Below the pieces are notes generated by a model. It saw only the letters and a program-made list of their open reading frames with translations, was not told where the DNA came from and searched no databases. Positions 8,524 to 16,893 of a stretch of 59,561 nucleotides of DNA are shown here, piece by piece (the stretch's first letter is position 1; the number at the start of each line of letters is the position of its first letter). A program made the translations under genes and the position numbers. This DNA comes from Streptomyces mangrovisoli. GTDB taxonomy: Bacteria > Actinomycetota > Actinomycetes > Streptomycetales > Streptomycetaceae. The DNA is taken from the NCBI RefSeq assembly GCF_000974985.2, contig NZ_LAVA02000080.1:1-59561 (forward strand). The letters run 5' to 3'.

Positions 8524-10215
8524 TCAGCCGGTGAAGCCCGCCGTGATGGACGTGAACTGCCAGGTGCTCTGGTCGATTCCGGAGCAGTTGCTCACCACGC
8601 CGCCGCCGGCGCACGGGCGGTCGCGGTTGACGGCCCAGTACGCGAGCCGCGCGATGTGGTGGGAGTTGGCCCAGTCCTTGATCTGGGTCCAGATCGCCGG
8701 AGTGGTGTTCTCCTGCTGGTCGGACAGGCCGTTCATGCCCGAGATGCCGATGTGGGCGTAGGCGGTCGCGTCGTCCCAGCCGAAGGTCGACTTCAGCTTG
8801 GCCTTCAGGCCCTCGGCCGCGTTCACGGTGTTGCCGTACATGTCGGAGCCGCCGCCGAAGTCGAACGGCATGATGGTGAAGACGTCGATGTTGGCGCCGA
8901 GCGACTGGGCCTGCTCGATGAGCCGGTTGCCGTAGTAGGTCGGGCCGGTCGTCGAGGTGCCGAAGGTGACGATGGTCCGCAGGCCGGGGTTGTTGGCCTT
9001 GACCGTCTTCAGCGCGGTGAGGATCTTCGCCTGCACGGCCTCGTTCTCGAACTCGTCCGTGTTCTCGATGTCCATGTCGACGGCCTTGAGGCCGTAGGCG
9101 TCGATCACCTTCTGGATCGCACCGGCCAGCGCGCTCGCCGAGGAGCAGTTGGCGCCGAGCTTGCTGCCCTGCCAGCCGCCGAAGGACGGGACGACGTCAC
9201 CGCCGGCGGAACGGATCTGGTTGATGGCGGTCTGGTCCGCCCCGCCGGTCAGCGCGCGGCTGCCGTCCCAGGCGGGGGTGCAGCCGCCGGAGTCGAGCAC
9301 GAACGCCATCGTGAACCACTTGACGCCGGTCGCGTTCATGACCGTGGTCGGGTTCGGCGGATCGCCCCAGCCCTCGTAGAGGTACGGCGCGGCCTGCTTG
9401 AAGGAGGTGTCGCCGCCGCCGCTGCCCGCACTGGTCGTGACGCTCACGGAGTTGGAGGCGCCGGAGACGTTCCCGGCGGCGTCGCGGGCCTTCACGGTGA
9501 AGGTGTAGGCGGTGCTCGCCGACAGCCCGCTGACCGTCGCCGTCGTACCGGAGACGCTCAGCACGTTGTTGGAGCCGCTGTAGATGTCGTACGCCGTGAC
9601 GCCCACGTTGTCGGAGGAGGCGGACCACGACAGCGAGACGCTGGAGGAGGTCTTGGCGGTCGAGGTCAGGTTGGTGGGCGCGGACGGCGCCTGGGTGTCG
9701 GTGCTGCCGCCCCCGCCGCCGGGGCCGTCCAGGTTGATGTCGTCGGCGTAGTAGGTGCCCTGGGCGTACCAGCCGTGGACGTAGATCTTGGCGCTGGTCT
9801 GCGAGGCGCCGGTGGTGAACGACACCGACAGCTGGCTGTACGCCGAGGGGGAGGTGGTCCAGGTGGAGGCGCCGCCGTCCACGCCGAGGTAGACGTAGGA
9901 GCCGCGGACCCAGCCGCTCAGCGTGTAGGCGGTGTTGGGCTGGACCGAGACGGTCTGGCTGCACTGCGCGTTGTCGCTCGAACTCACCGCGCCCTGAAGG
10001 GCCTTGGAGCCGCCGTGCACGGGGGAGGAGACGACCGAGCCCAGGTTGCCGGTGCAGCTCCAGGGGGAGAGGCTGCCCGACTCGAAGCCGGGGTTGGTCA
10101 GGACGTTGGCCGCTTGGGCCGTGCCGGGAAGGGCGATGGCCCCGGCGAGGGCGAGGGCCGCGGAGCCGAGCAGGGCGAGCAGTCGGCGTCTGGAACGCAT
10201 GAGTGTGTTGCGCAC
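8524..10215 (-). CDS. Secreted GH18 chitinase with carbohydrate-binding and FnIII domains
   Basis: 563-residue exported endo-chitinase. Sec signal peptide (MRSRRRLLALLGSAALALAG, cut after AQA), then a CBM-like sandwich (NVLTNPGFESGSLSPWSC, about residues 35-165), a Gly-rich linker, an FnIII module (APTNLTSTAKTSSSVSLSWS) and a GH18 barrel from about residue 270. The catalytic box AVDMDIE supplies the DxDxE acid. GTG 10215 follows AGGGAGA; an ATG five codons later is an alternative. Expression is probably controlled by DasR through two operator-like sites upstream. It should release chito-oligosaccharides outside the cell; this gene organisation is typical of Streptomyces chitinases. Confidence 0.95.
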   Translation of the reverse strand: MRNTLMRSRRRLLALLGSAALALAGAIALPGTAQAANVLTNPGFESGSLSPWSCTGNLGSVVSSPVHGGSKALQGAVSSSDNAQCSQTVSVQPNTAYTLSGWVRGSYVYLGVDGGASTWTTSPSAYSQLSVSFTTGASQTSAKIYVHGWYAQGTYYADDINLDGPGGGGGSTDTQAPSAPTNLTSTAKTSSSVSLSWSASSDNVGVTAYDIYSGSNNVLSVSGTTATVSGLSASTAYTFTVKARDAAGNVSGASNSVSVTTSAGSGGGDTSFKQAAPYLYEGWGDPPNPTTVMNATGVKWFTMAFVLDSGGCTPAWDGSRALTGGADQTAINQIRSAGGDVVPSFGGWQGSKLGANCSSASALAGAIQKVIDAYGLKAVDMDIENTDEFENEAVQAKILTALKTVKANNPGLRTIVTFGTSTTGPTYYGNRLIEQAQSLGANIDVFTIMPFDFGGGSDMYGNTVNAAEGLKAKLKSTFGWDDATAYAHIGISGMNGLSDQQENTTPAIWTQIKDWANSHHIARLAYWAVNRDRPCAGGGVVSNCSGIDQSTWQFTSITAGFTG

Positions 10216-10291
10216 GCGATCTCCCTGAAGGAATGGGGGTGTTCGGGAGGGCACAGGGGAGTGCGGGGTGTGTGCCGTGATGCGCAACCAA

Positions 10292-10307
10292 GTTGGTATG
10301 GACCAAT
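10292..10307. promoter_or_regulatory. DasR-like operator (proximal)
   Basis: GTTGGTATGGACCAAT is a dyad close to the dre consensus ACTGGTCTAGACCACT. It lies just downstream of a TTGACA on the chitinase strand (complement of TGTCAA at 10313-10318), so binding would block the promoter. Confidence 0.6.
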
Positions 10308-10332
10308 CACGGTGTCAAGAGACTGACCCATG

Positions 10333-10348
10333 ATTGGTCCAGACCGGT
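10333..10348. promoter_or_regulatory. DasR-like operator (distal)
   Basis: ATTGGTCCAGACCGGT matches the dre consensus at most positions. It is 41 bp from the proximal copy, and the chitinase -35-like TTGACA lies between them, the layout expected for repression and for the known direct-repeat chitinase promoters of Streptomyces. Confidence 0.65.
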
Positions 10349-10374
10349 GGGGAGTTGGGGACGGTTCGAACCGT

Positions 10375-11565
10375 TTACGCCGGTGCGGCCGCCTTGCTGT
10401 CGGCGGCGGCCGCCCCGGGCATCGCAGCCCTGACCGGGTCGGCCGGGGCGGGGGCGGTGCCGAGGGTGTCCGCGGGGATCGCGGGCGGCGCGGCCACGGC
10501 CGGCAGCGGCTCGGGCTCGTCCGCGCGCTGCTGCGGAATGGTCACCGGGCGCAGCTGGCGCGGCCCGGACACCACCGTGTAGTCCTGGCCCAGGAACGGC
10601 GGCGCGATCTCCCCCGGGTCTTCGCCGAGCGCCAACTGCACAGCCGCCCAAGGGGCGTTGACACCGCACAGGGACAGCTGGTGCAGGCCGCCGGCCGGCC
10701 GGGAGTTGACGTCGAGCAGCACCGGCTGGTCGCCGTACATCCGGAACTGGATGTTGGACAGGTAGTGCAGGCCGAAGCCCTCGGCGATCCGGCGGGCCGG
10801 CTCCAGCCACTGCTCGTGCAGGGTGAAGCCGCGGCGGCGGCCGTTCTTGGTGCGGCCCACGGCCAGCCGGATGCGGTTGTCGGTGCCGGTCAGGCAGTCG
10901 ACGGAGACCTCCGGCTGCTCCAGGCGCGGCATCACCAGCCAGTCGACCGGCGCCTCGGCCCGCTCCAGCGCGCCGACCACCATCTCCAGCTGGACGTACG
11001 GGCTCGGGAAGCCCTCCAGGTTCATCAGGGAGAAGGGGGTGCGGGTGATCACGCGGAAGCCCACCCCGCCCGCGCCGGACGCGGGCTTGAAGCACGCCTT
11101 GTGGCCACCGGCCTCCAGCGTCTCCACGGCCGTGACCAGCTCGTCCGCCGAGCGCACCCGCCACCACGGCGGCACCGGCACGCCGATCGCGGACACCGCC
11201 TCGTAGGCGACGATCTTGTCCTCGAAGACCGCGGCCGCCTCCGGGGTGGGCGCGAGCAGCGCCGTACCGACCGCCTCGAACTCGGCGCGGTGCGCCACGA
11301 TCGCCGACTGGTGCAGCCGGGGCACGAACACGTCGATGCCGCGGCGGGCGCACTGGTCCAGCGCGTACTCCACGTACGCGGCCGGGGACAGGCCCTCGGG
11401 CTCCAGATCGGCGGTGTCGGCGGCGGCGAGCACGGGGGAGTCGGCGTCGCCGTGGGTGGCGTGGATCTCGACGGCCCGATCGCTGGGATTTCTCCGCAGC
11501 TGATCCATGAAGAACACGTTCTCCGCGTACGTGCGGTTGAGCCAGACGCGTACGCGAGAGAGCAT
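10375..11565 (-). CDS. ATP-grasp domain ligase-like protein
   Basis: 396-residue cytoplasmic protein. An N-terminal Rossmann-like region (VWLNRTYAENVFFMDQL) is followed by an ATP-grasp fold from about residue 110. ACFKPASGAGGVGF is the nucleotide-binding lysine and glycine loop, LVMPRLEQPEVSVD is the hinge region, and QPVLLDVNSRPAGGLHQ has the metal-binding Asp-x-Asn. The last 60 residues are Ala/Pro-rich and look disordered. Such enzymes join a carboxylate to an amine or thiol through an acyl phosphate; the substrate here is unknown. ATG 11565 is the only good start. It is divergent from the metallophosphoesterase and phosphopantetheinyl transferase genes, a neighbourhood that may be functional. 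Confidence 0.85.
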   Translation of the reverse strand: MLSRVRVWLNRTYAENVFFMDQLRRNPSDRAVEIHATHGDADSPVLAAADTADLEPEGLSPAAYVEYALDQCARRGIDVFVPRLHQSAIVAHRAEFEAVGTALLAPTPEAAAVFEDKIVAYEAVSAIGVPVPPWWRVRSADELVTAVETLEAGGHKACFKPASGAGGVGFRVITRTPFSLMNLEGFPSPYVQLEMVVGALERAEAPVDWLVMPRLEQPEVSVDCLTGTDNRIRLAVGRTKNGRRRGFTLHEQWLEPARRIAEGFGLHYLSNIQFRMYGDQPVLLDVNSRPAGGLHQLSLCGVNAPWAAVQLALGEDPGEIAPPFLGQDYTVVSGPRQLRPVTIPQQRADEPEPLPAVAAPPAIPADTLGTAPAPADPVRAAMPGAAAADSKAAAPA

Positions 11566-11685
11566 GCAGGCCGCCTTTCGGGGGTTTTCGGGCAGGGCGG
11601 AGCGGCCCGTGCCCGGGATGGGGTCGTTGGAGGAACACCAAACCGCCCTACGCGAAGGGAAGTTCGTGGCGGTGGTGGTGGGGCG

Positions 11686-11691
11686 ATCATA
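11686..11691 (-). promoter_or_regulatory. Possible -10 box for the ATP-grasp gene
   Basis: The minus strand reads TATGAT here, about 120 bases upstream of ATG 11565, with TTGAAA only four bases before it and no ideal -35. A weak candidate. The rest of 11566-11902 shows no gene. Confidence 0.35.
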
Positions 11692-11902
11692 CGGCTTTCA
11701 AGCGGCCGAGAATGCAACGCCCGTGTTACGGATTCGCCGATCATGGTGACGGGAGGGTGGCAGGCGTGCGCGGGGGCGCGCGTGAGTGCGCGGTGAGAAG
11801 GTCGATGCGCCCCTGACCGCAGGAACCCTTGTCCCGCCCGGGCCGCATGTGATCTCGTGGTCGTACACGGCACGCGGCGGGGGCACGCGGAGGGGGCCAG
11901 GG

Positions 11903-12812
11903 GTGGAGTCGACGGGCCCACAGCGCCGGACAGCTGCTGGCCATCAGCGACCTGCACATCGGATACGCCGAGAACCGCGCCCTGGTCGAGGCCCTGCACC
12001 CCGGCTCGCCCGACGACTGGCTGATCGTCGCCGGTGACGTCGCCGAAACCGTCGCCGACATCCGCTGGGCACTCGCCACCCTGGCCGGCCGCTTCCGCAC
12101 GGTCCTGTGGGCCCCCGGCAACCACGACCTGTGGACCCACCCCAAGGACCCCGTCACCCTGCGCGGCGCCGAACGCTACGACCACCTCGTCGCCCTCTGC
12201 CGCGAACTCGGCGTGCTCACCCCCGAGGACCCCTACCCCGTCTGGGACGGCCCCGGCGGCCCGGTCGCCGTCGCACCGCTGTTCCTGCTCTACGACTACT
12301 CGTTCCTGCCCGCCGGCTGCACCACCAAGGAAGAGGGCCTCGCCCACGCCCACGGCACCGGGATCGTCTGCAACGACGAGTACCTGCTGCACCCCGACCC
12401 CTACCCCACCCGGGAGGACTGGTGCCGGGCCCGGGTCGCCGCGACCGAACGGCGGCTCGCCGCGCTCCCGGGCGACCTGCCCACCGTGCTCGCTGCCCAC
12501 TACCCGCTGGACCGGCATCCCACCGACGTCCTGTGGCACCCCGAGTTCGCCATGTGGTGCGGCACCGCGCTGACCGCCGACTGGCACCGCCGCTTCCGCG
12601 TCACGACCATGGTCTATGGTCATCTGCACATCCCCAGGACCACGTGGCTCGACAGCGTCCGCTTCGCCGAGGTGTCGGTGGGCTACCCCCGCGAGTGGCG
12701 CACGCGGACGGAACCGCCCGGACGGCCGCGCCGCATACTGCCGATGGAGGTCGGATCCGGTGATCGAGGAGCTGCTCCCGGACTCGGTCGTGGCCGTGGA
12801 GACGTACGGTGA
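11903..12812 (+). CDS. Calcineurin-like metallophosphoesterase with apparent frameshift near the start
   Basis: Metal-dependent phosphoesterase with all family blocks in order: SDLHIG, GDVAE, GNHDLW, AAHYPL and GHLH. The domain frame has no ATG or GTG between a stop at 11850 and GTG 12213, which lies after the GNHD block. The best translation start, GTG 11903 with GGAGG nine bases before it, is in another frame, reads ten or so residues (VESTGPQRR) and would need a +1 shift near 11930 to enter the domain at QLLAISDLH. So either one base is inserted (mutation or sequencing error), or translation starts at a CTG (11934/11937). The 3' end overlaps the phosphopantetheinyl transferase gene by 53 bases. 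Substrate unknown. Confidence 0.75.
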
Positions 12813-13560
12813 CGACGGCTTCGGCGACGCCCCGCTCCACCCGGAGGAGGAGGCGGTCGTCGCACGGGCGGTGGCCAAGCGGCGCCGCGAGTTCGCCGCG
12901 GTGCGCGCCTGCGCCCGGCACGCCATGGAGAAGCTCGGCGTGGCCCCGCAGCCCGTCCTGCCCGGCGCGGGCGGTGCCCCGGTGTGGCCGCCCGGCCTCG
13001 TCGGCAGCATGACGCACAGCGACGACTACTGCGCCGCGGCCCTTGTCCGCGCCACCGACATCGCCTCCCTCGGCATCGACGCCGAACCGCACGACACGCT
13101 CCCCGACGACGTCACGCCCTTCGTCGCGCTGCCGGCCGAGGAGGAACGGCTGCGTCGGCTCGCCGCCGAGCGGCCCGAACTCCACTGGGACAGAATCCTG
13201 TTCAGCGCCAAGGAGTCGGTCTACAAGGCGTGGTACCCGCTCACCGGCCGCTGGCTGGACTTCACCGAGGCGGACATCGACCTCCGCGAAGACCCTGACG
13301 CGGCGTCGGGCGGGCTCCTTCGTACCGCTCCTGACACGGCGTCAGACAACGCCTTCCGTGCCGCCTCTGACACAGCGTCAGGCAGCGCCTTCCGTGGCGA
13401 CCCCGACACGGCGTCCGGCGGCGTCTTCCGTGCCGAACTCCTCGTCCCCGGGCCGGTGGTGGCGGGCCGGCGCATCGCCGCGTTCGAGGGGCGCTGGGCC
13501 GTGCGGCGGGGACTGGTGACGACGGCGGTGGTCGTGCCGCGACCCGGCGCCGGGGCCTGA
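12760..13560 (+). CDS. 4'-phosphopantetheinyl transferase, Sfp type
   Basis: 266-residue enzyme that moves the phosphopantetheine arm of CoA onto carrier proteins of polyketide, peptide or fatty acid synthases. Family marks: MEKLGVAPQPVLPG, the SMTHSDDYCAAAL strand, the metal site LGIDAEP, and FSAKESVYKAWYPLTGRWLDF with the Lys-Glu catalytic pair. GTG 12760 has GGAGG eight bases before it and starts at VIEELLPDS. Between DIDLRED and AELLVPGP the surface loop is filled by four 12-residue repeats (13294-13437), which is not usual in the family and makes the protein about 35 residues longer than expected. No synthase gene is in the window. Confidence 0.93.
   Translation: MIEELLPDSVVAVETYGDDGFGDAPLHPEEEAVVARAVAKRRREFAAVRACARHAMEKLGVAPQPVLPGAGGAPVWPPGLVGSMTHSDDYCAAALVRATDIASLGIDAEPHDTLPDDVTPFVALPAEEERLRRLAAERPELHWDRILFSAKESVYKAWYPLTGRWLDFTEADIDLREDPDAASGGLLRTAPDTASDNAFRAASDTASGSAFRGDPDTASGGVFRAELLVPGPVVAGRRIAAFEGRWAVRRGLVTTAVVVPRPGAGA
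13294..13437 (+). repeat. Four 36-bp in-frame repeats inside the phosphopantetheinyl transferase gene
   Basis: Units at 13294, 13330, 13366 and 13402 encode PDAASGGLLRTA, PDTASDNAFRAA, SDTASGSAFRGD and PDTASGGVFRAE. All keep frame, so selection for an intact protein is implied. Confidence 0.9.
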
Positions 13561-13671
13561 CAGTCGGTCACTCGTCCCGACGCGGACCGCCAACTCCCGC
13601 TGTCCCCCGTCCTGATGAGATTCCCCCGATTCGGCTGAATCCGGCCGGTCCGTTTCGGCACGCTCTACGGC

Positions 13672-14649
13672 GTGCGTCCCGTTGACAGCGTTCATCTCGC
13701 CCATGTCGCTCATGTCCTCCCCGTCGCCGCTCGCCGATGGTGGCGGGGATGCCTCGCCCTCGGCCTCGTCTCGGCCGCGCTGACCGGCTGTTCGGCCACG
13801 GCACCGGGGCGGCCGGGCGCCCCGCCGAGCGCGACCGGGGTGACGGCCGAGCGGTCGGCGGTCACGTTCGCCACCGGCTCACGGGCGACCCCCGCGAGCG
13901 CCCAGGACCTGCGCCGCAGCGTCGCGGTCCTGCGCGAGCGCGCCAAGGGCACGGGGCTCACCGGCACGCGGATCGGGACGCGGGGCGGTGCGCTCACCCT
14001 GACCGGGCCGTACGCCGCCGACCGGCTGCGCGCCCTGGGCGCGCCCGGCTCGCTGACCCTGCGCCCGGTGCTGGCGGTGGACCGCGGTGTCGCCTCCCCG
14101 GCGGGCTCGGGGACCCCGGGCACCAACCCCGTCGGAGGCACGGGCGCCGAGGGCGTCTCCGCCGCGCTCCGGGCGCGGTACGCGGCGCTGGACTGCTCGC
14201 ACGGCGGCACGCCCGCCGCCGCGGACCCGCGCGCGCCCGTCGCCGTCTGCGCCGCGCACGGACCGCTCGGGGAGCCCCCCGAGAAGTACCTGCTGGGTCC
14301 GGCGGTCCTCACCGGACACGACGTCACCTCGGCCGAGTCCCTGCAGGATCCCGCCACCGGCGCGCTGTGGCTGGTGCGGCTGCGCTTCACCGCGGCGGGC
14401 GGCACGGCCTACGCCGACGCCGCCGCCCGCCTGGCCCGGCACCCGGCCCCCCGCGACGAACTGGCCACCGTCGTCGACGGCACCGTACTCTCGGCCCCCG
14501 CCATGACCGGGGAGCCGACGGGCCGTACGGCGCTCCTGCACGGCAGCCGCACGGAGACGGAGGCGCGGAACCTGGCCGCCGAACTGGACTCGGGCGCACT
14601 GCCGATCCCCCTCCGGTTCACCGGCGCCCGACGACTCCCCGGGGGCTGA
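13672..14649 (+). CDS. Lipoprotein with SecDF P1-like head domain
   Basis: 325-residue exported lipoprotein. Basic start (ARRWWRG), hydrophobic core and lipobox LTGC near residue 40, then a low-complexity linker and a domain resembling the periplasmic P1 region of SecD. ELATVVDGTVLSAPAMTGEP and the ending AAELDSGALPIPL mirror the SecD pattern in which a strand-turn is followed by a helix and a GALP-type motif. It lacks the membrane helices of SecD, so it is not a translocase. GTG 13672 has no clear ribosome site, so the start is tentative. Similar solitary P1-head proteins occur in Streptomyces; role unknown. Confidence 0.75.
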   Translation: MRPVDSVHLAHVAHVLPVAARRWWRGCLALGLVSAALTGCSATAPGRPGAPPSATGVTAERSAVTFATGSRATPASAQDLRRSVAVLRERAKGTGLTGTRIGTRGGALTLTGPYAADRLRALGAPGSLTLRPVLAVDRGVASPAGSGTPGTNPVGGTGAEGVSAALRARYAALDCSHGGTPAAADPRAPVAVCAAHGPLGEPPEKYLLGPAVLTGHDVTSAESLQDPATGALWLVRLRFTAAGGTAYADAAARLARHPAPRDELATVVDGTVLSAPAMTGEPTGRTALLHGSRTETEARNLAAELDSGALPIPLRFTGARRLPGG

Positions 14650-14801
14650 CGGCTCCCCACGGGCTGACGGCTCCCCGAACGGGTCCGCGAGTTCCCGCCG
14701 TTGCGCCGCTCACCGTGGACGGCGGCGAGTGGGACGGTGCGAGCTGTAGCTGGAGACCTCTGGAGGACGGCGCGGACGCGGAGCCCGCGCCCCTCCCGGG
14801 T

Positions 14802-15689
14802 TCAGGGGAGCTGAGGGACCACCTCCGCGGCGATCCACTCCATCGCCTCCACGACGTGCTCGGCCGCGATCGGCAGCCACAGCGTGCAGGCGGTGAGCCC
14901 GGCCCCGGCGAGGCGCGCGAGGTCGTCGGCGACGCTCGCCGCGGTGGGCGTGGCACCGCCGAGGGGGCGTCCCGGTGCCTCGGTGACGGCGGGGACGCCG
15001 GGCGGGGTGAGGAACTCGGCCGAGGCGAGCGTCAGCCGGTCGGCGTGCTCCGGCTCGTCGGCCAGCTCGCGCAGGCGGTGCCGTACGCCGGTGAGGTCGC
15101 CGGCGTCGGCGCCCGTGCCGTACCAGCCGTCGCCGTGGCGGAGCGTGCGGCGCAGGGCGGCGTCGCTGGCCCCGCCGACCCACACGGGCGGACCGCCCGA
15201 GGTGACCGGGGGAACGCCGAGGCGCGCCTCGCGAAGGGTGGTGAAGCGCCCGTCGAAGTCCGTCGGGCGGCGGCTCCACAGGGCCCTGGCGGCGCCGAGA
15301 CGGTCGTCGGTGCGCGCCCCGCGCTCCCGGACGGGCACGCCCACCGCGGCGAACTCGTCGGGGTTCCAGCCGGTGCCGACGCCGAGGATCAGCCGGCCCC
15401 CGGAGACGACGTCCAGGGTCGCGGCCTGGTTGGCCAGCACCAGCGCCGGGTAGTACGGCGCGACGAGCACGGACGTCAGCAGCCGCAGGCGGGTCGTCGC
15501 CCCCGCGACGGCCGCCAGCAGGACGAGCGGGTCCGTGTCGAGGCCGAAGCCACTGTCCAGCAGGCGGTTGCCGACCGCGACATGGTCGAAGCCGAGCTCC
15601 TCGGCGCGCCGGGCGGCGCGCAGCACGGCCGCCCCGTCGTCGAGCGGCCAGCGAGGCTGGAGGGAGACACCGAGGCGCAGCGAGGGCAT
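14802..15689 (-). CDS. LLM-class (luciferase-like) F420/FMN-dependent oxidoreductase
   Basis: 295-residue TIM-barrel oxidoreductase, probably using F420 as is usual in actinobacteria. Marks: AEELGFDHVAVGNRL, LLTSVLVAPYYPALVLANQAATLDVVSGGRLILGVG split over two strands, GVGTGWNPDEFAAVG, and a PPVWVGGASDAALRR loop. ATG 15689 follows GAAAGG at the right distance and starts MPSLRLGVS. It is divergent from the exporter operon at 15955 across a 265-base region with tandem repeats. Substrate not predictable. Confidence 0.9.
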   Translation of the reverse strand: MPSLRLGVSLQPRWPLDDGAAVLRAARRAEELGFDHVAVGNRLLDSGFGLDTDPLVLLAAVAGATTRLRLLTSVLVAPYYPALVLANQAATLDVVSGGRLILGVGTGWNPDEFAAVGVPVRERGARTDDRLGAARALWSRRPTDFDGRFTTLREARLGVPPVTSGGPPVWVGGASDAALRRTLRHGDGWYGTGADAGDLTGVRHRLRELADEPEHADRLTLASAEFLTPPGVPAVTEAPGRPLGGATPTAASVADDLARLAGAGLTACTLWLPIAAEHVVEAMEWIAAEVVPQLP

Positions 15690-15839
15690 GGTGGGGTTGC
15701 CTTTCGGTGGAGTCCGCCGGCGGCACGACGACCACGCGACCGCCCTGTCGCCCTCACCAACCACACCCTGCCGCGGATTCATCCCGCCCGCCCGGCCGAC
15801 CCGCGTGCGTGTCCCCCTCCGTCAGCGGCTCCGACCGTC

Positions 15840-15930
15840 GTGCCAGGGCCCACTCCTGTCCTGTCAGGGACCGCTCCCGCCGTGTCAGGGTCCGCTCCCG
15901 TCGTGTCAGCGCCGCGACAGCCCCGTGTCA
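15840..15930 (+). repeat. GTGTCAGGG-type repeats upstream of the exporter operon
   Basis: The phrase (G/C)TGTCAGGGNCCGCTCCCG occurs twice in about 21-bp steps, and partial copies (CCAGGGCCCACTCC, GTGTCAGCGCC, GTGTCAGCGG) flank it. They sit between LLM oxidoreductase and ABC genes and could be either microduplication or a regulator array. Confidence 0.6.
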
Positions 15931-15954
15931 GCGGCCGCGAGGACCGTGAAGGAC

Positions 15955-16893
15955 ATGAACAGTTCCGCGATCGCAGTCACCGGACTGCGCAAGGCGTACG
16001 GCGACAAGGCCGTACTCGACGGCATCGATTTCGAGGTGGCCGAGGGATCGGTCTTCGCCCTGCTCGGCCCGAACGGGGCGGGCAAGACGACGACGGTGAA
16101 CATCCTCGCCACACTGATGAAGGCCGACGCCGGCTCGGTGCGCGTCGCCGGCCACGATGTGGCGACCGCGACCCGGCAGGTGCGCTCGGCCATCGGGGTG
16201 ACCGGCCAGTTCGCGGCGGTGGACGAACTGCTGTCCGGCCGCGAGAACCTGCGGCTGATGGCGGACCTCCGGCGCGTGCGCCCCGCCGCCTCGGTGGTCG
16301 ACGGGCTGCTGGAGCGCTTCGACCTGACGGAGTCGGCGGACCGGCAGGCCTCGACGTACTCCGGCGGCATGCGCCGCAAGCTGGACCTGGCGATGACCCT
16401 GGTCGGCAGCCCGCGGATCATCTTCCTGGACGAGCCGACGACCGGCCTCGACCCGCGCAGCCGGCGCACCATGTGGGACATCGTCCGGGGCCTGGTGGCC
16501 GAGGGCACCACCATCTTCCTGACCACGCAGTACCTCGAGGAGGCGGACCAGCTCGCCGACCGGATAGCCGTCCTCGACCAGGGCCGGCTGGTCGCCGAGG
16601 GCACCGCCGAGGAGCTCAAGCGGCAGATCCCCGGCACCCATGTGCGGCTGCGGTTCGCCGGGCCCGACGAACTCGACGCCGCGGCGCGGCTCCTGCCCGG
16701 CGCCGTACGCGACGACCAGGAGCTGACCCTGCGGGTGCCCAGCGACGGCGAGTCGCGGTCGCTGCGGGCCCTGCTCGACCTGCTCGACGAACACCTGCTG
16801 GGCTCCCGGGAGTTCTCGGTGCACACGCCCGACCTCGACGACGTCTTCCTCGCCCTGACCGGGCGCGTCAGCACGGAGGTGACCGCCAAGTGA
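15955..16893 (+). CDS. ABC exporter ATP-binding protein, DrrA-like
   Basis: 312-residue ATPase of the drug-export DrrA type. Walker A GPNGAGKTTT, Q-loop at GVTGQFAAVDE, signature YSGGMRRKLDLA, Walker B IIFLDEPTTGLDPRSR and the H-loop replaced by LTTQYLEEAD (Gln where His is usual, a DrrA-family trait). The C-terminal 80 residues form the DrrA-type extension (HTPDLDDVFLALTG). It couples to the permease by a GTGA overlap at 16890. Likely substrate: a hydrophobic antibiotic or lipid; a SARP regulator follows but is transcribed towards it. Confidence 0.95.
   Translation: MNSSAIAVTGLRKAYGDKAVLDGIDFEVAEGSVFALLGPNGAGKTTTVNILATLMKADAGSVRVAGHDVATATRQVRSAIGVTGQFAAVDELLSGRENLRLMADLRRVRPAASVVDGLLERFDLTESADRQASTYSGGMRRKLDLAMTLVGSPRIIFLDEPTTGLDPRSRRTMWDIVRGLVAEGTTIFLTTQYLEEADQLADRIAVLDQGRLVAEGTAEELKRQIPGTHVRLRFAGPDELDAAARLLPGAVRDDQELTLRVPSDGESRSLRALLDLLDEHLLGSREFSVHTPDLDDVFLALTGRVSTEVTAK

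Noticed and set aside
11507..11749. 80-residue plus-strand frame opposite the ATP-grasp start
   Set aside because: No ribosome site, overlaps the 5' end of a well-supported gene and shows no family features.
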